A stretch of 43,234 bases of DNA from Prevotella sp. (GCA_022775985.1 JALFIM010000030.1:1-43234), one strand, 5' to 3'. Shown: positions 15,782 to 24,992, counted from the first letter of the stretch. Made by a program: numbers and translations. Notes: a model not told the origin generated them from the sequence alone.

Positions 15782-16645
15782 ATGAGCGACAAACTTAAAA
15801 ACATGATGGTACGCGCCGTGACGGGTACGATATTCGTGGCGGCAGTGGTGGTGTGCTTCCTGCGTCCGCAGGCTATGATGTTCCTATTCACACTCGTCAC
15901 CGCACTCACCGTGTGGGAGTTCACCGGGCTGGTGAACAATGTGGAGGGGGTGCGTGTCAACCGCTTCATCACCACTGTGGCAGGGGCATACCTGTTCTTG
16001 GCTTTCGCGGGAGTGTGCAGTGGGATGACACCATCGGCGGTGTTCATACCGTATCTGCTCACCATAGTGTACCTGTTCATAAGCGAGCTTTACACCAAGG
16101 CTCCCAATCCGATAGCCAACTGGGCGTACACCATGCTGTCTCAGCTCTACGTGGCACTGCCTTTCTCCATGATAAACGTGGTGGCATTCAGGAGCAGCGG
16201 CGATGCCGTGATGTATGACTACATGCTTCCGTTGAGCATCTTCATATTCCTCTGGACCAACGACACAGGGGCGTATCTCAGCGGCTCTATGTTCGGGCGG
16301 CACAAACTCTTCCCCCGTGTCAGTCCGGGCAAGAGCTGGGAGGGCAGCATAGGCGGCGGAATACTCGTGCTCGTTGTGGCTGCTGTCATCGGCCATGTGG
16401 CCAACGGTCAGGACGGCGGACATCTGCTCTCGGTGCCAGCGTGGATGGGGCTGGGGCTCGTGGTAGTGTTCTTCGGTACGTGGGGTGACCTTGTAGAGTC
16501 GCTCTTCAAGCGCACGCTCGGCATCAAGGACAGCGGCAAGATACTGCCCGGTCATGGCGGTATGCTCGACCGCTTCGACTCCTCGCTCATGGCATTTCCC
16601 GCAGCTGTGATATATCTCTATACTATAATGACGTTCGTTGCGTGA
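15782..16645 (+). CDS. cdsA: Phosphatidate cytidylyltransferase CdsA
   Basis: The 287-residue polytopic membrane protein makes CDP-diacylglycerol from CTP and phosphatidic acid, the precursor of phospholipids. The family signature spans residues 240-266 (SLFKR....KDSGK..PGHGG..DR.D), complete with the metal-binding Asp pair. FGRHKLFPRVSPGKSWEGS (172-190) is also typical. It follows ftsH by 14 bp on the same strand and ends the operon. Confidence 0.96.
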   Translation: MSDKLKNMMVRAVTGTIFVAAVVVCFLRPQAMMFLFTLVTALTVWEFTGLVNNVEGVRVNRFITTVAGAYLFLAFAGVCSGMTPSAVFIPYLLTIVYLFISELYTKAPNPIANWAYTMLSQLYVALPFSMINVVAFRSSGDAVMYDYMLPLSIFIFLWTNDTGAYLSGSMFGRHKLFPRVSPGKSWEGSIGGGILVLVVAAVIGHVANGQDGGHLLSVPAWMGLGLVVVFFGTWGDLVESLFKRTLGIKDSGKILPGHGGMLDRFDSSLMAFPAAVIYLYTIMTFVA

Positions 16646-16712
16646 AATGACGGCAGCAGACATGGAGCCTTCGTGGAACCGTGTTGGCAGGAATGATACC
16701 GCAAGCATACAT

Positions 16713-16752
16713 GAGGCGGCAGACAAGCACTGCGAGGTGTGTCTGCCGCCTC
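16713..16752 (+). terminator. Hairpin after the rsfS-ftsH-cdsA operon
   Basis: GAGGCGGCAGACA (16713-16725) and TGTCTGCCGCCTC (16740-16752) form a perfect 13-bp stem with a 14-nt loop. The T-content after it is modest (ATCGCGTCTTG), so termination may be Rho-assisted. Confidence 0.65.
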
Positions 16753-16853
16753 ATCGCGTCTTGCGTCACGGTGTGATGATTTGCCGCTGCAATGTTGGCA
16801 TATTGCCATTGAAAAATGCCAATATGCGCTTTATTGGTGCAAATATCTGCCGT

Positions 16854-16888
16854 TTTGTTTTCGATATGAATGATTTTTCGTAAATTTG
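16854..16888 (+). promoter_or_regulatory. Promoter of the FN3-like lipoprotein gene
   Basis: TTTG (16854-16857), 23 bp, TAAATTTG (16881-16888). The leader of about 107 nt to ATG 17003 includes CAGACAG-rich repeats. Apart from the hairpin at 16713-16752 and this promoter, the 16646-17002 spacer holds nothing I can identify. Confidence 0.65.
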
Positions 16889-17002
16889 CTGCCGTTTACA
16901 GCATCCGCTTGTCTGTCTGACGCATCAGACAGTAGTGGTGGGTATGTATGGCATGTATGAATCAACGGAAAATACAGAACATATAATTAAAACAAATTGA
17001 GA

Positions 17003-18382
17003 ATGAGAAAGAATCTTATGCATCTTGTGATGCTGCTGGCCGTGGTGCTGTCAGCCACGGCACTTGCGTCGTGCAGCGACGACAATGAAGAGACACACGC
17101 CCCGGTGGTGACTATCGGTCAGGTGATGGCAGGAACGAACATAGCTGACGTAAGCTACTCTGTCGCTGACGCTACTACGGCTGTTTATAAGGTGATAGCA
17201 GAGGGTACGGCACTGCCCACGGTAGATGAGCTGCTTGCCGATGCCGATGCCAAGCCGTTGGATAAGTCGGCCACCACTATGTCGGTAGGCGGTCTTACTC
17301 CCGACACACGCTACACCATAGTGGCTGCCGCTGCCTATGGCGACAAGTTCAAGTCGGCACTGGCTACGGCCTCGTTTACCACCATATTCGAGACAGACAC
17401 CAAGACCTTCAAGTCGGCAGTGGGCAGTTTCGTACAGCGCGATGAGACCACAAATACGGCCCTCTACGTCATAGACTTCTCCACCAACCAGTACAACGAC
17501 GAGACCACGATGCCCATGTCGCACCTGTACGTCACGCTGACAGGTGCCAATGAGAACATTGACCTGCGCAACCTGAAGATACCTACCGGCACGTTCACCG
17601 TGGGCGACAACGAAAATCCGAAGGCCGGCAACTTCTATCCTGGCTTCAAGAACGAGAACGGCGAGGCCGCCAACACGTTCGTAGGCAGCCTCAAGACTTC
17701 TGTCGATGAGATGGAGGTGAGTTTCGTGAAGGACGGTACCATCACCATCACTCCGATAGAGAACTCGCAGTATGAGGTGGCCATCAGCTTCGTGTATGAC
17801 AACGGCAACCACCTTGAGGCCACATACCGTGGCTCCATTGTGGTAGACAACAACTCTGGCGAGATACCGCCAGCCGTGTTGTTGCCGCTTCCTGAAAGCA
17901 ATCTGACTGGCAATGTGACTGTGGATTTCAATGCAGCCAAACAGTACGGCATGTTCACTGACTATGGAACAGACCGTTTCGGGCTGACCAACCGTAAGGA
18001 GCTTTTCCTCTCTCTCTACACCGATGAAAGCTATGCCTATTGCGTAGACTTGTATCTTATCGTCAACACCGACAAGTATCACACTACGTTGCCCGTGGGC
18101 AAGTACCCCGTAATAAGTGAGATAAACGGCGCTAACATACTCGGCAACGACCTCTGCGCAGAGCCTGCATGGCGTGCTAAGGCTGCCGATGGCACACGTA
18201 CCGACCTCGGTACATGGTACACATGGGAGTTTGCGAAGAAGGCTCCGCTCGTATCTGGCGAGGTGGAGGTAGTGGAGAGCGATGCTGCTCTTGATAACGT
18301 GCATATTAAGTTCACGTTGAAGGATGCCAAGGGCCATACCGTCACAGGCGAGTACAAGGGTGCGCTTGACATCAACTCTTGA
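17003..18382 (+). CDS. Surface lipoprotein of unknown function with an N-terminal FN3-like domain
   Basis: From ATG 17003 the 459-residue product has a signal peptide and lipobox ending LASC (Cys24), followed by SDDNEE, a Bacteroidota lipoprotein export-type acidic start. Residues about 33-125 have a fibronectin type III-like pattern (VTIGQVMAGTNIADVSYSV then SVGGLTPDTRYTIVAAAAYG). The remainder is beta-rich with repeated blocks that look alike (GTFTVGDNE, LPVGKYPV; EATYRGSIVVD, VTGEYKGALD), suggesting two similar domains. No catalytic motif is visible. It is monocistronic, flanked by its own promoter and a strong terminator. The TTG at 16997 is in frame, but the ATG is preferred. Confidence 0.8.
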   Translation: MRKNLMHLVMLLAVVLSATALASCSDDNEETHAPVVTIGQVMAGTNIADVSYSVADATTAVYKVIAEGTALPTVDELLADADAKPLDKSATTMSVGGLTPDTRYTIVAAAAYGDKFKSALATASFTTIFETDTKTFKSAVGSFVQRDETTNTALYVIDFSTNQYNDETTMPMSHLYVTLTGANENIDLRNLKIPTGTFTVGDNENPKAGNFYPGFKNENGEAANTFVGSLKTSVDEMEVSFVKDGTITITPIENSQYEVAISFVYDNGNHLEATYRGSIVVDNNSGEIPPAVLLPLPESNLTGNVTVDFNAAKQYGMFTDYGTDRFGLTNRKELFLSLYTDESYAYCVDLYLIVNTDKYHTTLPVGKYPVISEINGANILGNDLCAEPAWRAKAADGTRTDLGTWYTWEFAKKAPLVSGEVEVVESDAALDNVHIKFTLKDAKGHTVTGEYKGALDINS

Positions 18383-18458
18383 CCATGCTGTGGCACCATG
18401 CGCATGGCATCATGCTGTGATGACACTTGCGTGCCGCACTGTTGCATGATATAATGAC

Positions 18459-18521
18459 AAAAGCCAGGACTTCTGAGTGGGAGCATGACGCTCGCCTCGG
18501 GAGTCCTGGCTTTTCTTTTTT
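18459..18521. terminator. Rho-independent terminator, probably bidirectional
   Basis: AAAAGCCAGGACT (18459-18471) and AGTCCTGGCTTTT (18502-18514) form a 13-bp stem followed by CTTTTTT on the plus strand. On the minus strand the stem ends in TTTT. It separates the lipoprotein gene from convergent lpxB. Confidence 0.88.
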
Positions 18522-18621
18522 ATGTGGTTTGATGGCATGGCAAGTTAGCGTGATGTGCCGTGCGGAAAAAACTTGGCCGTATGTGTGTGCCGTGTGGTAG
18601 ACCTTTGTTTGGATGCAGCGG

Positions 18622-19770
18622 TCAGCGTCGCTTTCTGAGGAGTTCCACCATGAGTCGTGCCGCATTGTCGGGAGCCGATGCCTGTCCGAGCCTCTCGGCC
18701 ACGTCGGCATAGCCACGCAGCATCTCATCGCGGCGTGTGCCGCCAGGCAGAATGGAGCGTAAGTCGTCCTGTATCTGCCTTATGGTGAAATATTTTGCAA
18801 ACAGCTCACTCACCACCTTGCGCCCGGCTATTAGGTTGACGAGCGATATGTACGGCACTTTTATGACGTGCTTGAATGCGAAATATATGATGTGGGGCAG
18901 TGGGGTCTTGTAGCATACAGTCTGTGGTACACCGAACAGAGCGGTCTCGAGTGTCGCGGTGCCGCTTGTGACGAGTGCCGCCGTGGAGTGCGACAGCAGG
19001 GCGTAGGTCTTGTTGCTGACGGACTTCACGTCGCGCCCTTTGATGAATGGCGCGTAGTATTCATCGTCGAGCGATGGTGCCTTGGCAAGTACGAGTTGGT
19101 ATTCGTGGCCGAAAGCAGACGCAGCCTCTATCATGGCGGGTAGGTTGTCTTTCACTTCCTGTCGTCGGCTGCCAGCAAGCAGTGCTATGATGGGGCGGTC
19201 GGCATCCAGGCCGTTGGCACGGCAGAAGTCGGCTGCCGACTCGCTGTGCGCTGCCTTGTAGGCCCTTACCTCCTCGGCTGTGGGGTTGCCCACATAGTGT
19301 ATGGGGTAGTGGTGCTTGCCCTCATAGAAGTCTACCTCAAACGGCAGTATGGAGAACATCTCGTCCACGTCGCGCCGTATGCTCTTGATGCGCCACTCTT
19401 TCCACGCCCATATCTTGGGCGATATGTAGTAGTAGACGGGGATGTGCGTGTGGGCGTGTACATACTTGGCTATGCTGAGGTTGAAGCCGGGATAGTCTAC
19501 GAGCACCACTACGTCTGGTTGCCACTCGGTGATGTCGCGCTTGCACATCTCCATGTTGCCGAGTATGGTGCGCAGGTGCATCAGCACGGGCACGAACCCC
19601 ATGTATGCCAGCTCGCGGTAGTGCTTGACGCGTGTGCCACCCTCGGCAGACATGAGGTCGCCGCCGAAGAATCTGAACTCAGCCTCGCTGTCCTCAGCCT
19701 TCAGGGAGTGCATCAGTCGCGAGGCATGCAGGTCGCCGCTTGCCTCGCCCACAATAAGGTAGTATCTCAT
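18622..19770 (-). CDS. lpxB: Lipid-A-disaccharide synthase LpxB
   Basis: The 382-residue glycosyltransferase condenses UDP-2,3-diacylglucosamine with lipid X in lipid A synthesis. Family motifs are clear: GEASGDLHASRL (8-19), FRFFGGDLM, VVLVDYPGFNL, YYYISPKIWAWKEWR, HYVGNPTAEEV and LLAGSRRQEV. The length is normal and it is a peripheral inner-membrane enzyme. It lies just downstream of surE on the same strand (16-bp gap), an arrangement common in Bacteroidales, so both probably share the surE promoter. Confidence 0.97.
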   Translation of the reverse strand: MRYYLIVGEASGDLHASRLMHSLKAEDSEAEFRFFGGDLMSAEGGTRVKHYRELAYMGFVPVLMHLRTILGNMEMCKRDITEWQPDVVVLVDYPGFNLSIAKYVHAHTHIPVYYYISPKIWAWKEWRIKSIRRDVDEMFSILPFEVDFYEGKHHYPIHYVGNPTAEEVRAYKAAHSESAADFCRANGLDADRPIIALLAGSRRQEVKDNLPAMIEAASAFGHEYQLVLAKAPSLDDEYYAPFIKGRDVKSVSNKTYALLSHSTAALVTSGTATLETALFGVPQTVCYKTPLPHIIYFAFKHVIKVPYISLVNLIAGRKVVSELFAKYFTIRQIQDDLRSILPGGTRRDEMLRGYADVAERLGQASAPDNAARLMVELLRKRR

Positions 19771-19786
19771 AGCAGCAGTCGTGGCT

Positions 19787-20560
19787 TTATTGTTCCCAGT
19801 CTTTCATCTTGTCTATCATGTCGTAGGCGGTGACATCTACCTGCGTGGGCGTGATGGCCACGTAGCCGTTGTCGAGTGCCCACTTGTCCGTGTCGGTAGC
19901 TTCTGGCTCATCGTTGCGGTAGTGCCCCGTCATCCAGAAGTATTCGTAGCCGCGTGGGTGTGAGCGTTTCTCGCACTCGTTGAACCACGACCCTCTGGCC
20001 ATGCGGCACACACGTACCCCCTTCAGGTGCTCTGCCACAGGGAAGTTGACGTTGAGGCATACGCCCTTGGGCAGTCCGTCACTGAGCACGCGCCTCACTA
20101 TCTGCCGCACGTATGGGCGCAGCGGCTCGAAGTCGGCATCGGCACTGCAGTCGCACAAGGAGAAAGCCACGGATGGTATGTACTTCATGCATCCCTCGAG
20201 CGTGATGCCCATGGTGCCGCTGTAATGCGTGTTGACGCTGGCATTGTCGCCGTGGTTTATGCCGCCTATTATCATGTCGGGCTTGCGTCCGTTGCTGAAA
20301 AGCTGGTCGAGGGCCAGTTTCACGCAGTCTACCGGCGTTCCTGTGCATGACCACATGACGTAGCCCTCGCCCTCACGGCGCAGCTTCAGCCGCAGCGGGT
20401 CGTTGACAGTGAAGGCGCAGGAGAAGCCCGAACGTGCTGACTCGGGGGCGCAAACTATGATGTCGGCGATGTCGGTGAGCATGCCTACGAGGCTGTTGAT
20501 GCCCTTGGCATGGTATCCGTCATCGTTGGATATAAGTATCAGAGGTCTGTTATCATTCAT
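19787..20560 (-). CDS. surE: 5'/3'-nucleotidase SurE
   Basis: From ATG 20560 the 257-residue product starts MNDNRPLILISNDDGYHAKG, with the metal-binding DD pair of SurE. APESARSGFSCAFT, WSCTGTPVDCVKLAL and GINHGDNASVNTHYSGTMG complete the active site. SurE dephosphorylates nucleoside monophosphates. The frame opens at TTG 20587, but this overlaps the -7 box of its own promoter (20585-20592), so the ATG is the start. Confidence 0.96.
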   Translation of the reverse strand: MNDNRPLILISNDDGYHAKGINSLVGMLTDIADIIVCAPESARSGFSCAFTVNDPLRLKLRREGEGYVMWSCTGTPVDCVKLALDQLFSNGRKPDMIIGGINHGDNASVNTHYSGTMGITLEGCMKYIPSVAFSLCDCSADADFEPLRPYVRQIVRRVLSDGLPKGVCLNVNFPVAEHLKGVRVCRMARGSWFNECEKRSHPRGYEYFWMTGHYRNDEPEATDTDKWALDNGYVAITPTQVDVTAYDMIDKMKDWEQ

Positions 20561-20584
20561 ATTATGTAATGCTAATTTTATGTG

Positions 20585-20592
20585 CAAAAGTA
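20585..20592 (-). promoter_or_regulatory. -7 element of the surE-lpxB promoter
   Basis: TACTTTTG on the minus strand fits TAnnTTTG and lies about 25 bp before the surE ATG. It is divergent from the parA promoter about 50 bp away. Confidence 0.6.
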
Positions 20593-20633
20593 CGAAAAAA
20601 GGTTTAATTTAAATGTTTCTCGCATAAAATATG

Positions 20634-20641
20634 TACCTTTG
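20634..20641 (+). promoter_or_regulatory. -7 element of the parA operon promoter
   Basis: TACCTTTG matches TAnnTTTG. A clear TTTG -33 is not seen. The leader to parA would be about 120 nt and contains the parS-like sequence at 20733-20748. Confidence 0.5.
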
Positions 20642-20732
20642 CCAAAGTATTTTGTAATTTCGGGGAGGTGTCGTTGCGGCTGTGTACACACTGATGTGGC
20701 ATGACATAGTGCTGGTTGCGGCTCTCCACGGC

Positions 20733-20748
20733 ATTTTCACGTACAACA
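20733..20748. other. Degenerate parS-like site upstream of parA
   Basis: ATTTTCACGTACAACA agrees at 12 of 16 positions with the consensus TGTTTCACGTGAAACA, including the core TTTCACGT. It lies 18 bp before the parA ATG. The right half-site is imperfect, so binding by ParB is only a possibility. Confidence 0.3.
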
Positions 20749-20765
20749 AACGGAATGATTGTGAC

Positions 20766-21530
20766 ATGGGAAAAATCATAGCTTTGGCCAACCAGAAGGG
20801 CGGAGTGGGCAAGACCACTACCACCATCAATCTTGCCGCCTCACTCGCGACGCTCGAGAAAACTGTGCTTGTGGTAGACGCAGACCCACAGGCCAATGCC
20901 TCCAGCGGACTGGGCGTGGACATCAAGGAGGTAGACTGCTCCATATACGAGTGCATCATAGACCATGCCGATGTGCGTGACGCCATATACACCACCGACA
21001 TAACGGGGCTCGACATCATACCGAGCCACATCAACCTCGTGGGCGCGGAGATAGAGATGCTCAACCTCGACAACCGCGAGAAGGTCATAAAGCGGCTCCT
21101 TGCCACCATACGCGACGAGTACGACTATATACTCATAGACTGCAGTCCGTCGCTCGGGCTTATCACTGTAAACGCGCTCACTGCCGCCGACTCGGTCATC
21201 ATTCCTGTGCAGTGTGAGTATTTCGCGCTTGAGGGCATAAGCAAGTTGCTCAACACTATAAAGATTATCAAGAGCCGGCTCAATCCGAAACTCGAGATAG
21301 AGGGATTCCTGCTCACCATGTACGACAGCCGTCTGCGTCTGGCCAACCAGATATATGATGAGGTGAAGCGCCACTTTCAGGAGCTCGTTTTCAAGACCGT
21401 CATACAGCGCAACGTGAAGCTCAGCGAGAGCCCGAGTCACGGACTGCCTGTCATACTCTACGATGCTGACTCCACGGGCAGCAAGAACCACCTCGCGCTG
21501 GCAAAGGAAATAATCAACCGCAACAGTTGA
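20766..21530 (+). CDS. parA: Chromosome partitioning ATPase ParA/Soj
   Basis: From ATG 20766 the 254-residue product starts MGKIIALANQKGGVGKTTTT with the deviant Walker A motif (KGGVGKT) typical of ParA. VVDADPQANASSGLG and YILIDCSPSLGLITVNAL (Walker B region) follow. It binds DNA non-specifically as an ATP dimer and positions ParB-parS complexes in origin segregation. The frame is open from 20682, but the added residues lack homology. It heads the cluster parA-parB-DUF5683-mltD-rel. Confidence 0.97.
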   Translation: MGKIIALANQKGGVGKTTTTINLAASLATLEKTVLVVDADPQANASSGLGVDIKEVDCSIYECIIDHADVRDAIYTTDITGLDIIPSHINLVGAEIEMLNLDNREKVIKRLLATIRDEYDYILIDCSPSLGLITVNALTAADSVIIPVQCEYFALEGISKLLNTIKIIKSRLNPKLEIEGFLLTMYDSRLRLANQIYDEVKRHFQELVFKTVIQRNVKLSESPSHGLPVILYDADSTGSKNHLALAKEIINRNS

Positions 21531-21616
21531 GCGGTGATGCCGACCAGCGTCAGCCGTCCGCCGACGGCGGCACACCCCATACGACAGAAAAACGAAAAAG
21601 AAAAGAGACAACAACA

Positions 21617-22540
21617 ATGGCAGTTCATAAGAAATACAGCAAGAGCGTGCTCGGACGCGGACTCGACGACCTCGAGCGTGGTCAGGGGCTCGATGCTCTC
21701 ATAGATACCAATGGCGTGAGGACGCAAGGCTCATCGACAATCAATGAGATACCCGTAGATGAGATAGAGCCTAACCCCAGCCAGCCACGACGCGACTTCG
21801 ATGAGGAGGCACTGGCAGAGCTTGCGGCAAGCATCAGTGCCATAGGCATAATACAGCCCATCACGCTGCGCCAGGTGTCAGACCACAAGTATCAGATTAT
21901 AGCCGGTGAGAGGCGGTGGCGTGCGTCGCAGTTGGCCGGGCTGACCGCGATACCTGCCTACATACGCACCATCAGCGACGAGAACATCATGGAGATGGCT
22001 CTCGTGGAGAACATACAGCGCGAGGATCTCAACGCCATAGAGATAGCCTTGGCCTACGAGCATCTGCTCGACCGTGAGGGCATGACTCAGGAGAAGGTGT
22101 CGGAGCGTGTTGGCAAGAGCCGCACGGCTATCACCAACTATCTGCGTCTGCTGCGTCTGCCGGCACAGGTGCAGATGGCTCTGCAGAAGAAAGAGATAGA
22201 CATGGGACACGCAAGGGCCCTGCTCGCGGTAGACAGTCCATCGTTGCAGATAAAGCTCTTCAAGGAGGTACAGAAACATGGCTACTCCGTGCGCAAGGTG
22301 GAGGAGATGGCGCAAGCCCTCAAGAACGGCGGCGACGTGGAGTCGGGACGCACGAAGATAGTGTCGAAAACGGTCATGCCAGAGGAGTTTCACCTCATGC
22401 GCAACCGCTTGTCAGACTTCCTGCATACCAAGGTGCAGATGAGTTGCTCGCCGAAGGGCAAGGGCAAAATCACCATACCCTTTGCCAATGAGGAGGAGCT
22501 GGAGCACATAATGAGTGTTTTTGACAAAATCAGACAATGA
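21617..22540 (+). CDS. parB: Chromosome partitioning protein ParB (CTPase)
   Basis: The 307-residue product from ATG 21617 has the ParB signatures: GRGLDDL near the N-terminus, VDEIEPNPSQPRRDFDEEAL, the GERRWR box at 97-102 (CTP binding, C-motif region), ENIQRE at 131-136 and a helix-turn-helix at about 157-179 (TQEKVSERVGKSRTAITNYL). It loads at parS and slides as a clamp. The frame opens at TTG 21527 overlapping the end of parA, but homology and codon context favour 21617. Its stop overlaps the next ATG (ATGA), so translation is coupled. Confidence 0.97.
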   Translation: MAVHKKYSKSVLGRGLDDLERGQGLDALIDTNGVRTQGSSTINEIPVDEIEPNPSQPRRDFDEEALAELAASISAIGIIQPITLRQVSDHKYQIIAGERRWRASQLAGLTAIPAYIRTISDENIMEMALVENIQREDLNAIEIALAYEHLLDREGMTQEKVSERVGKSRTAITNYLRLLRLPAQVQMALQKKEIDMGHARALLAVDSPSLQIKLFKEVQKHGYSVRKVEEMAQALKNGGDVESGRTKIVSKTVMPEEFHLMRNRLSDFLHTKVQMSCSPKGKGKITIPFANEEELEHIMSVFDKIRQ

Positions 22541-23295
22541 ACGCAAGTTTAAGACCCGCTTACCGTAGACTGCTGACAGTCATCGCTGCCGTGCTGTTGG
22601 CATCCGCTGCATACACCGTCGGGGCCCAGAACGTGAAGCCGGCTCCACGGAGGATGTCACAACCACGGTTTGCTACTGAGGTCAACGACTCTGCTATGAA
22701 GGCTGCGGAACTGCTGTCGTCGGCCGACAGCGTGGCTCTGACGACAATGGAGGAGCAGCAGACTAAACGCGCCAAGCGCGACTGGACAACATGGAGGCCC
22801 AGTGCCAAGAGGGCGTTGTGGCTGGCAATAGTGATACCGGGAGCCGGACAGATATACAATCGCAAGTATTGGAAACTGCCGATAGTGTATGGCGGATTCG
22901 TTGGGTGCGCCTATGCCATGCGGTGGAACAACCAGATGTACCGCGACTACTCGCAGGCTTACATGGATATAATGGACAATGACCCGAATACGCAGAGCTA
23001 CAATCAGTTCCTGCATCTGGGTGCGAAGATTGACGAGTCAAACATCGAGCGGTACCAGAAACTGTTCAAGAGCCGTAAGGACAAGTTCAGACGCTGGCGT
23101 GACCTCAGCTTCTTCTGCCTTGTGGGCGTGTACGCCCTGTCGGTGGTCGATGCCTATGTAGACGCATCGCTGTCGGAGTTTGACATATCCAACAACCTCA
23201 GCTTGCGCGTCGAACCTACGGTGATAAACAACTCATCGGAGCGTAATCCGCTGAAAGCCAACAGCCTCGGCGTGAGCTGTAGCCTCAACTTCTGA
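22537..23295 (+). CDS. DUF5683 domain protein, exported/membrane, function unknown
   Basis: The 252-residue product has an N-terminal signal or anchor (LLTVIAAVLLASAAYTVGAQ), a hydrophobic segment in the middle with the conserved LAIVIPGAGQIYNRKYWKLP (about 92-111) and another hydrophobic segment near residue 190 (FFCLVGVYALSVVDAYVDA). This combination identifies the DUF5683 family that regularly follows parAB in Bacteroidales. Its biochemical role is unknown. The ATG overlaps the parB stop by four bases. Confidence 0.88.
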   Translation: MNASLRPAYRRLLTVIAAVLLASAAYTVGAQNVKPAPRRMSQPRFATEVNDSAMKAAELLSSADSVALTTMEEQQTKRAKRDWTTWRPSAKRALWLAIVIPGAGQIYNRKYWKLPIVYGGFVGCAYAMRWNNQMYRDYSQAYMDIMDNDPNTQSYNQFLHLGAKIDESNIERYQKLFKSRKDKFRRWRDLSFFCLVGVYALSVVDAYVDASLSEFDISNNLSLRVEPTVINNSSERNPLKANSLGVSCSLNF

Positions 23296-23366
23296 TGTGA
23301 TACGGTGCCGCTGGTCATCAAATATGCGCTGCCCAGCGCACACATGCAACCGTGACCGCATGGCAC

Positions 23367-23383
23367 TAAAAGAATTTTAGTAT
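23367..23383. promoter_or_regulatory. Small perfect inverted repeat upstream of mltD
   Basis: ACTAAAA-GAA-TTTTAGT is a perfect 7-bp inverted repeat in an AT-rich spot about 155 bp before mltD. It could be an operator. No clear promoter box was found for mltD. Confidence 0.3.
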
Positions 23384-23538
23384 TAATATTTAAACACTTG
23401 TCTCGGACAGGCGCGGCAGTATGCCGTGAGCCACTCACCACTGCTATGGTCAGTGCATACACCTTTATTATAGTTATAGGGCGTGAGGTGGGGTAGGCAT
23501 GAAGCCTGTGTAAATCTGAAAAAAAGGAAAAAGGATAA

Positions 23539-24864
23539 ATGAAAAAGATCAGTCTACTGATAGTCACGATGCTTTTCGCGTTCGGCGGAGGCGCTATGGC
23601 GCAGAACAATGACGACGACACGGAAATCACCGTGACCAACAAGAATGGAGAAAAAGAAGTAATAGACCTGCCGGAGGCTTTGTCGCTCGACTATGACAGT
23701 CTGCTGAGTGTGTACAACTCAAAGACTTATCTCAAGGCGAATGCCGACTGCGACTTCCCCGATGTCAACCCCGTGTATGACAAGAGTGTGTACATAGACC
23801 GTCTCAGTCATCTGCCCACAGTCATAGAAATGCCTTACAACGACCCTGTGCAGAAGCTCATCGACAGATATGCAGGGCACTTGCGCCGCTCCGTAAGCAT
23901 CATGCTCGGGGCGCAAAACTTCTATATGCCGATATTCGAGGAGGCCCTTGAGGCTTACGGTGTGCCGCTTGAGCTCAAGTACCTGCCCGTCATAGAGTCG
24001 GCACTCAACCCCAACGCCGTGTCAAGGGTGGGAGCCACGGGTCTCTGGCAGTTCATGCTGCCCACGGCAAAAAACTATGGACTGGAGATAAACTCGTTCG
24101 TAGACGAGCGCCGCGACCCAGTGAAGTCGTCGTATGCGGCCGCGCATTACCTCAGTGACCTGTACAAGATATTCGGCGACTGGAACCTCGTCATCGCGGC
24201 GTACAACTGCGGGCCGCAGGGCATCAATAAGGCCATACACCGCGCTAAGGGCCTCACCGACTACTGGGACATATATCCCTATCTGCCGCGTGAGACCCGT
24301 GGGTACGTGCCGGCGTTCATTGCCGCCAACTACATAATGAACTATTACTGCGAGCACAACATCTGTCCTATGGTGGCGGAGCTTCCAGTGAAGACCGACA
24401 CGGTGATGGTAGACCGTGACATTCACTTCGAGCAGATATCCAAGGTGCTGAACATCGGCATAGATGAGCTGAAAGACCTCAACCCGCAGTACCGCCGCAA
24501 CATTGTCAACGGCAGCTCTAAGTTGTCGGCGCTGCGCCTTCCAGCCACGCTCATCAACACGTTTATCGACCGTCAGGACTCCATCTACTCCACTACGGTG
24601 GACAACTTCCAGAACAAGCGTACCGAGGTGGACATCAATGACGAGCCCGCGCTGGTGTCATCATCGCGCAGCAGCTCACGGTCGAAGTCATCGCGCAGCA
24701 GTCGCAGCAGACGCAGCCGTGGCTCGAAGTCGGTGACGATACGCAATGGCGACACCCTGTCAGACATCGCGAAGCGCAACCATACCACAGTGGCTAAACT
24801 CAAGAAGCTCAACCGTATAAGCGGAAGCAGCATAAGGGCCGGTAAGAAAATCAAGGTGAAATGA
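23539..24864 (+). CDS. mltD: Membrane-associated lytic murein transglycosylase, MltD-like, with LysM
   Basis: The 441-residue product has a signal peptide (cleavage after GAMAQ). The SLT/GH23 domain covers about 105-260, with catalytic Glu153 in LPVIESALNPNAVSRVGATG and the LWQFM and NLVIAAYNCGP motifs. A Ser/Arg-rich low-complexity linker (about 372-396) leads to one LysM domain (about 398-441, NGDTLSDIAKRN) that binds peptidoglycan. It cleaves glycan strands with formation of anhydro-muropeptides. Many MltD proteins have two or more LysM copies; one is visible here. The basic linker is unusual and may bind anionic polymers. Confidence 0.94.
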   Translation: MKKISLLIVTMLFAFGGGAMAQNNDDDTEITVTNKNGEKEVIDLPEALSLDYDSLLSVYNSKTYLKANADCDFPDVNPVYDKSVYIDRLSHLPTVIEMPYNDPVQKLIDRYAGHLRRSVSIMLGAQNFYMPIFEEALEAYGVPLELKYLPVIESALNPNAVSRVGATGLWQFMLPTAKNYGLEINSFVDERRDPVKSSYAAAHYLSDLYKIFGDWNLVIAAYNCGPQGINKAIHRAKGLTDYWDIYPYLPRETRGYVPAFIAANYIMNYYCEHNICPMVAELPVKTDTVMVDRDIHFEQISKVLNIGIDELKDLNPQYRRNIVNGSSKLSALRLPATLINTFIDRQDSIYSTTVDNFQNKRTEVDINDEPALVSSSRSSSRSKSSRSSRSRRSRGSKSVTIRNGDTLSDIAKRNHTTVAKLKKLNRISGSSIRAGKKIKVK

Positions 24865-24884
24865 CGCTCTGCGTAGCCCACGGC

Positions 24885-24992
24885 GGACTTTAATAGATTC
24901 CATTGTTGGCTTTAGCAGACTCCAACGTGAGGTTTTGCGGCCACAGTGTGAGTCTTAGCATACTTCAGGGTAGGGTTTAGCAGCAAACGAAG
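24885..24992. repeat. 22-bp tandem array, five degenerate copies (family 3)
   Basis: Words of the type NTTTAGCAG/CTTTAATAG recur at about 24888, 24910, 24932, 24953 and 24975, i.e. every 22 bp with at most one base of slippage, followed by ACTYCA-like words. The array fills the gap between mltD and rel on the plus strand. The sequence differs from the other arrays, but the period is the same. Confidence 0.75.

Noticed and set aside
14031..15782. 583-codon minus-strand frame over ftsH
   Set aside because: It is antisense to the AAA and protease motifs of ftsH and has no signature of its own.
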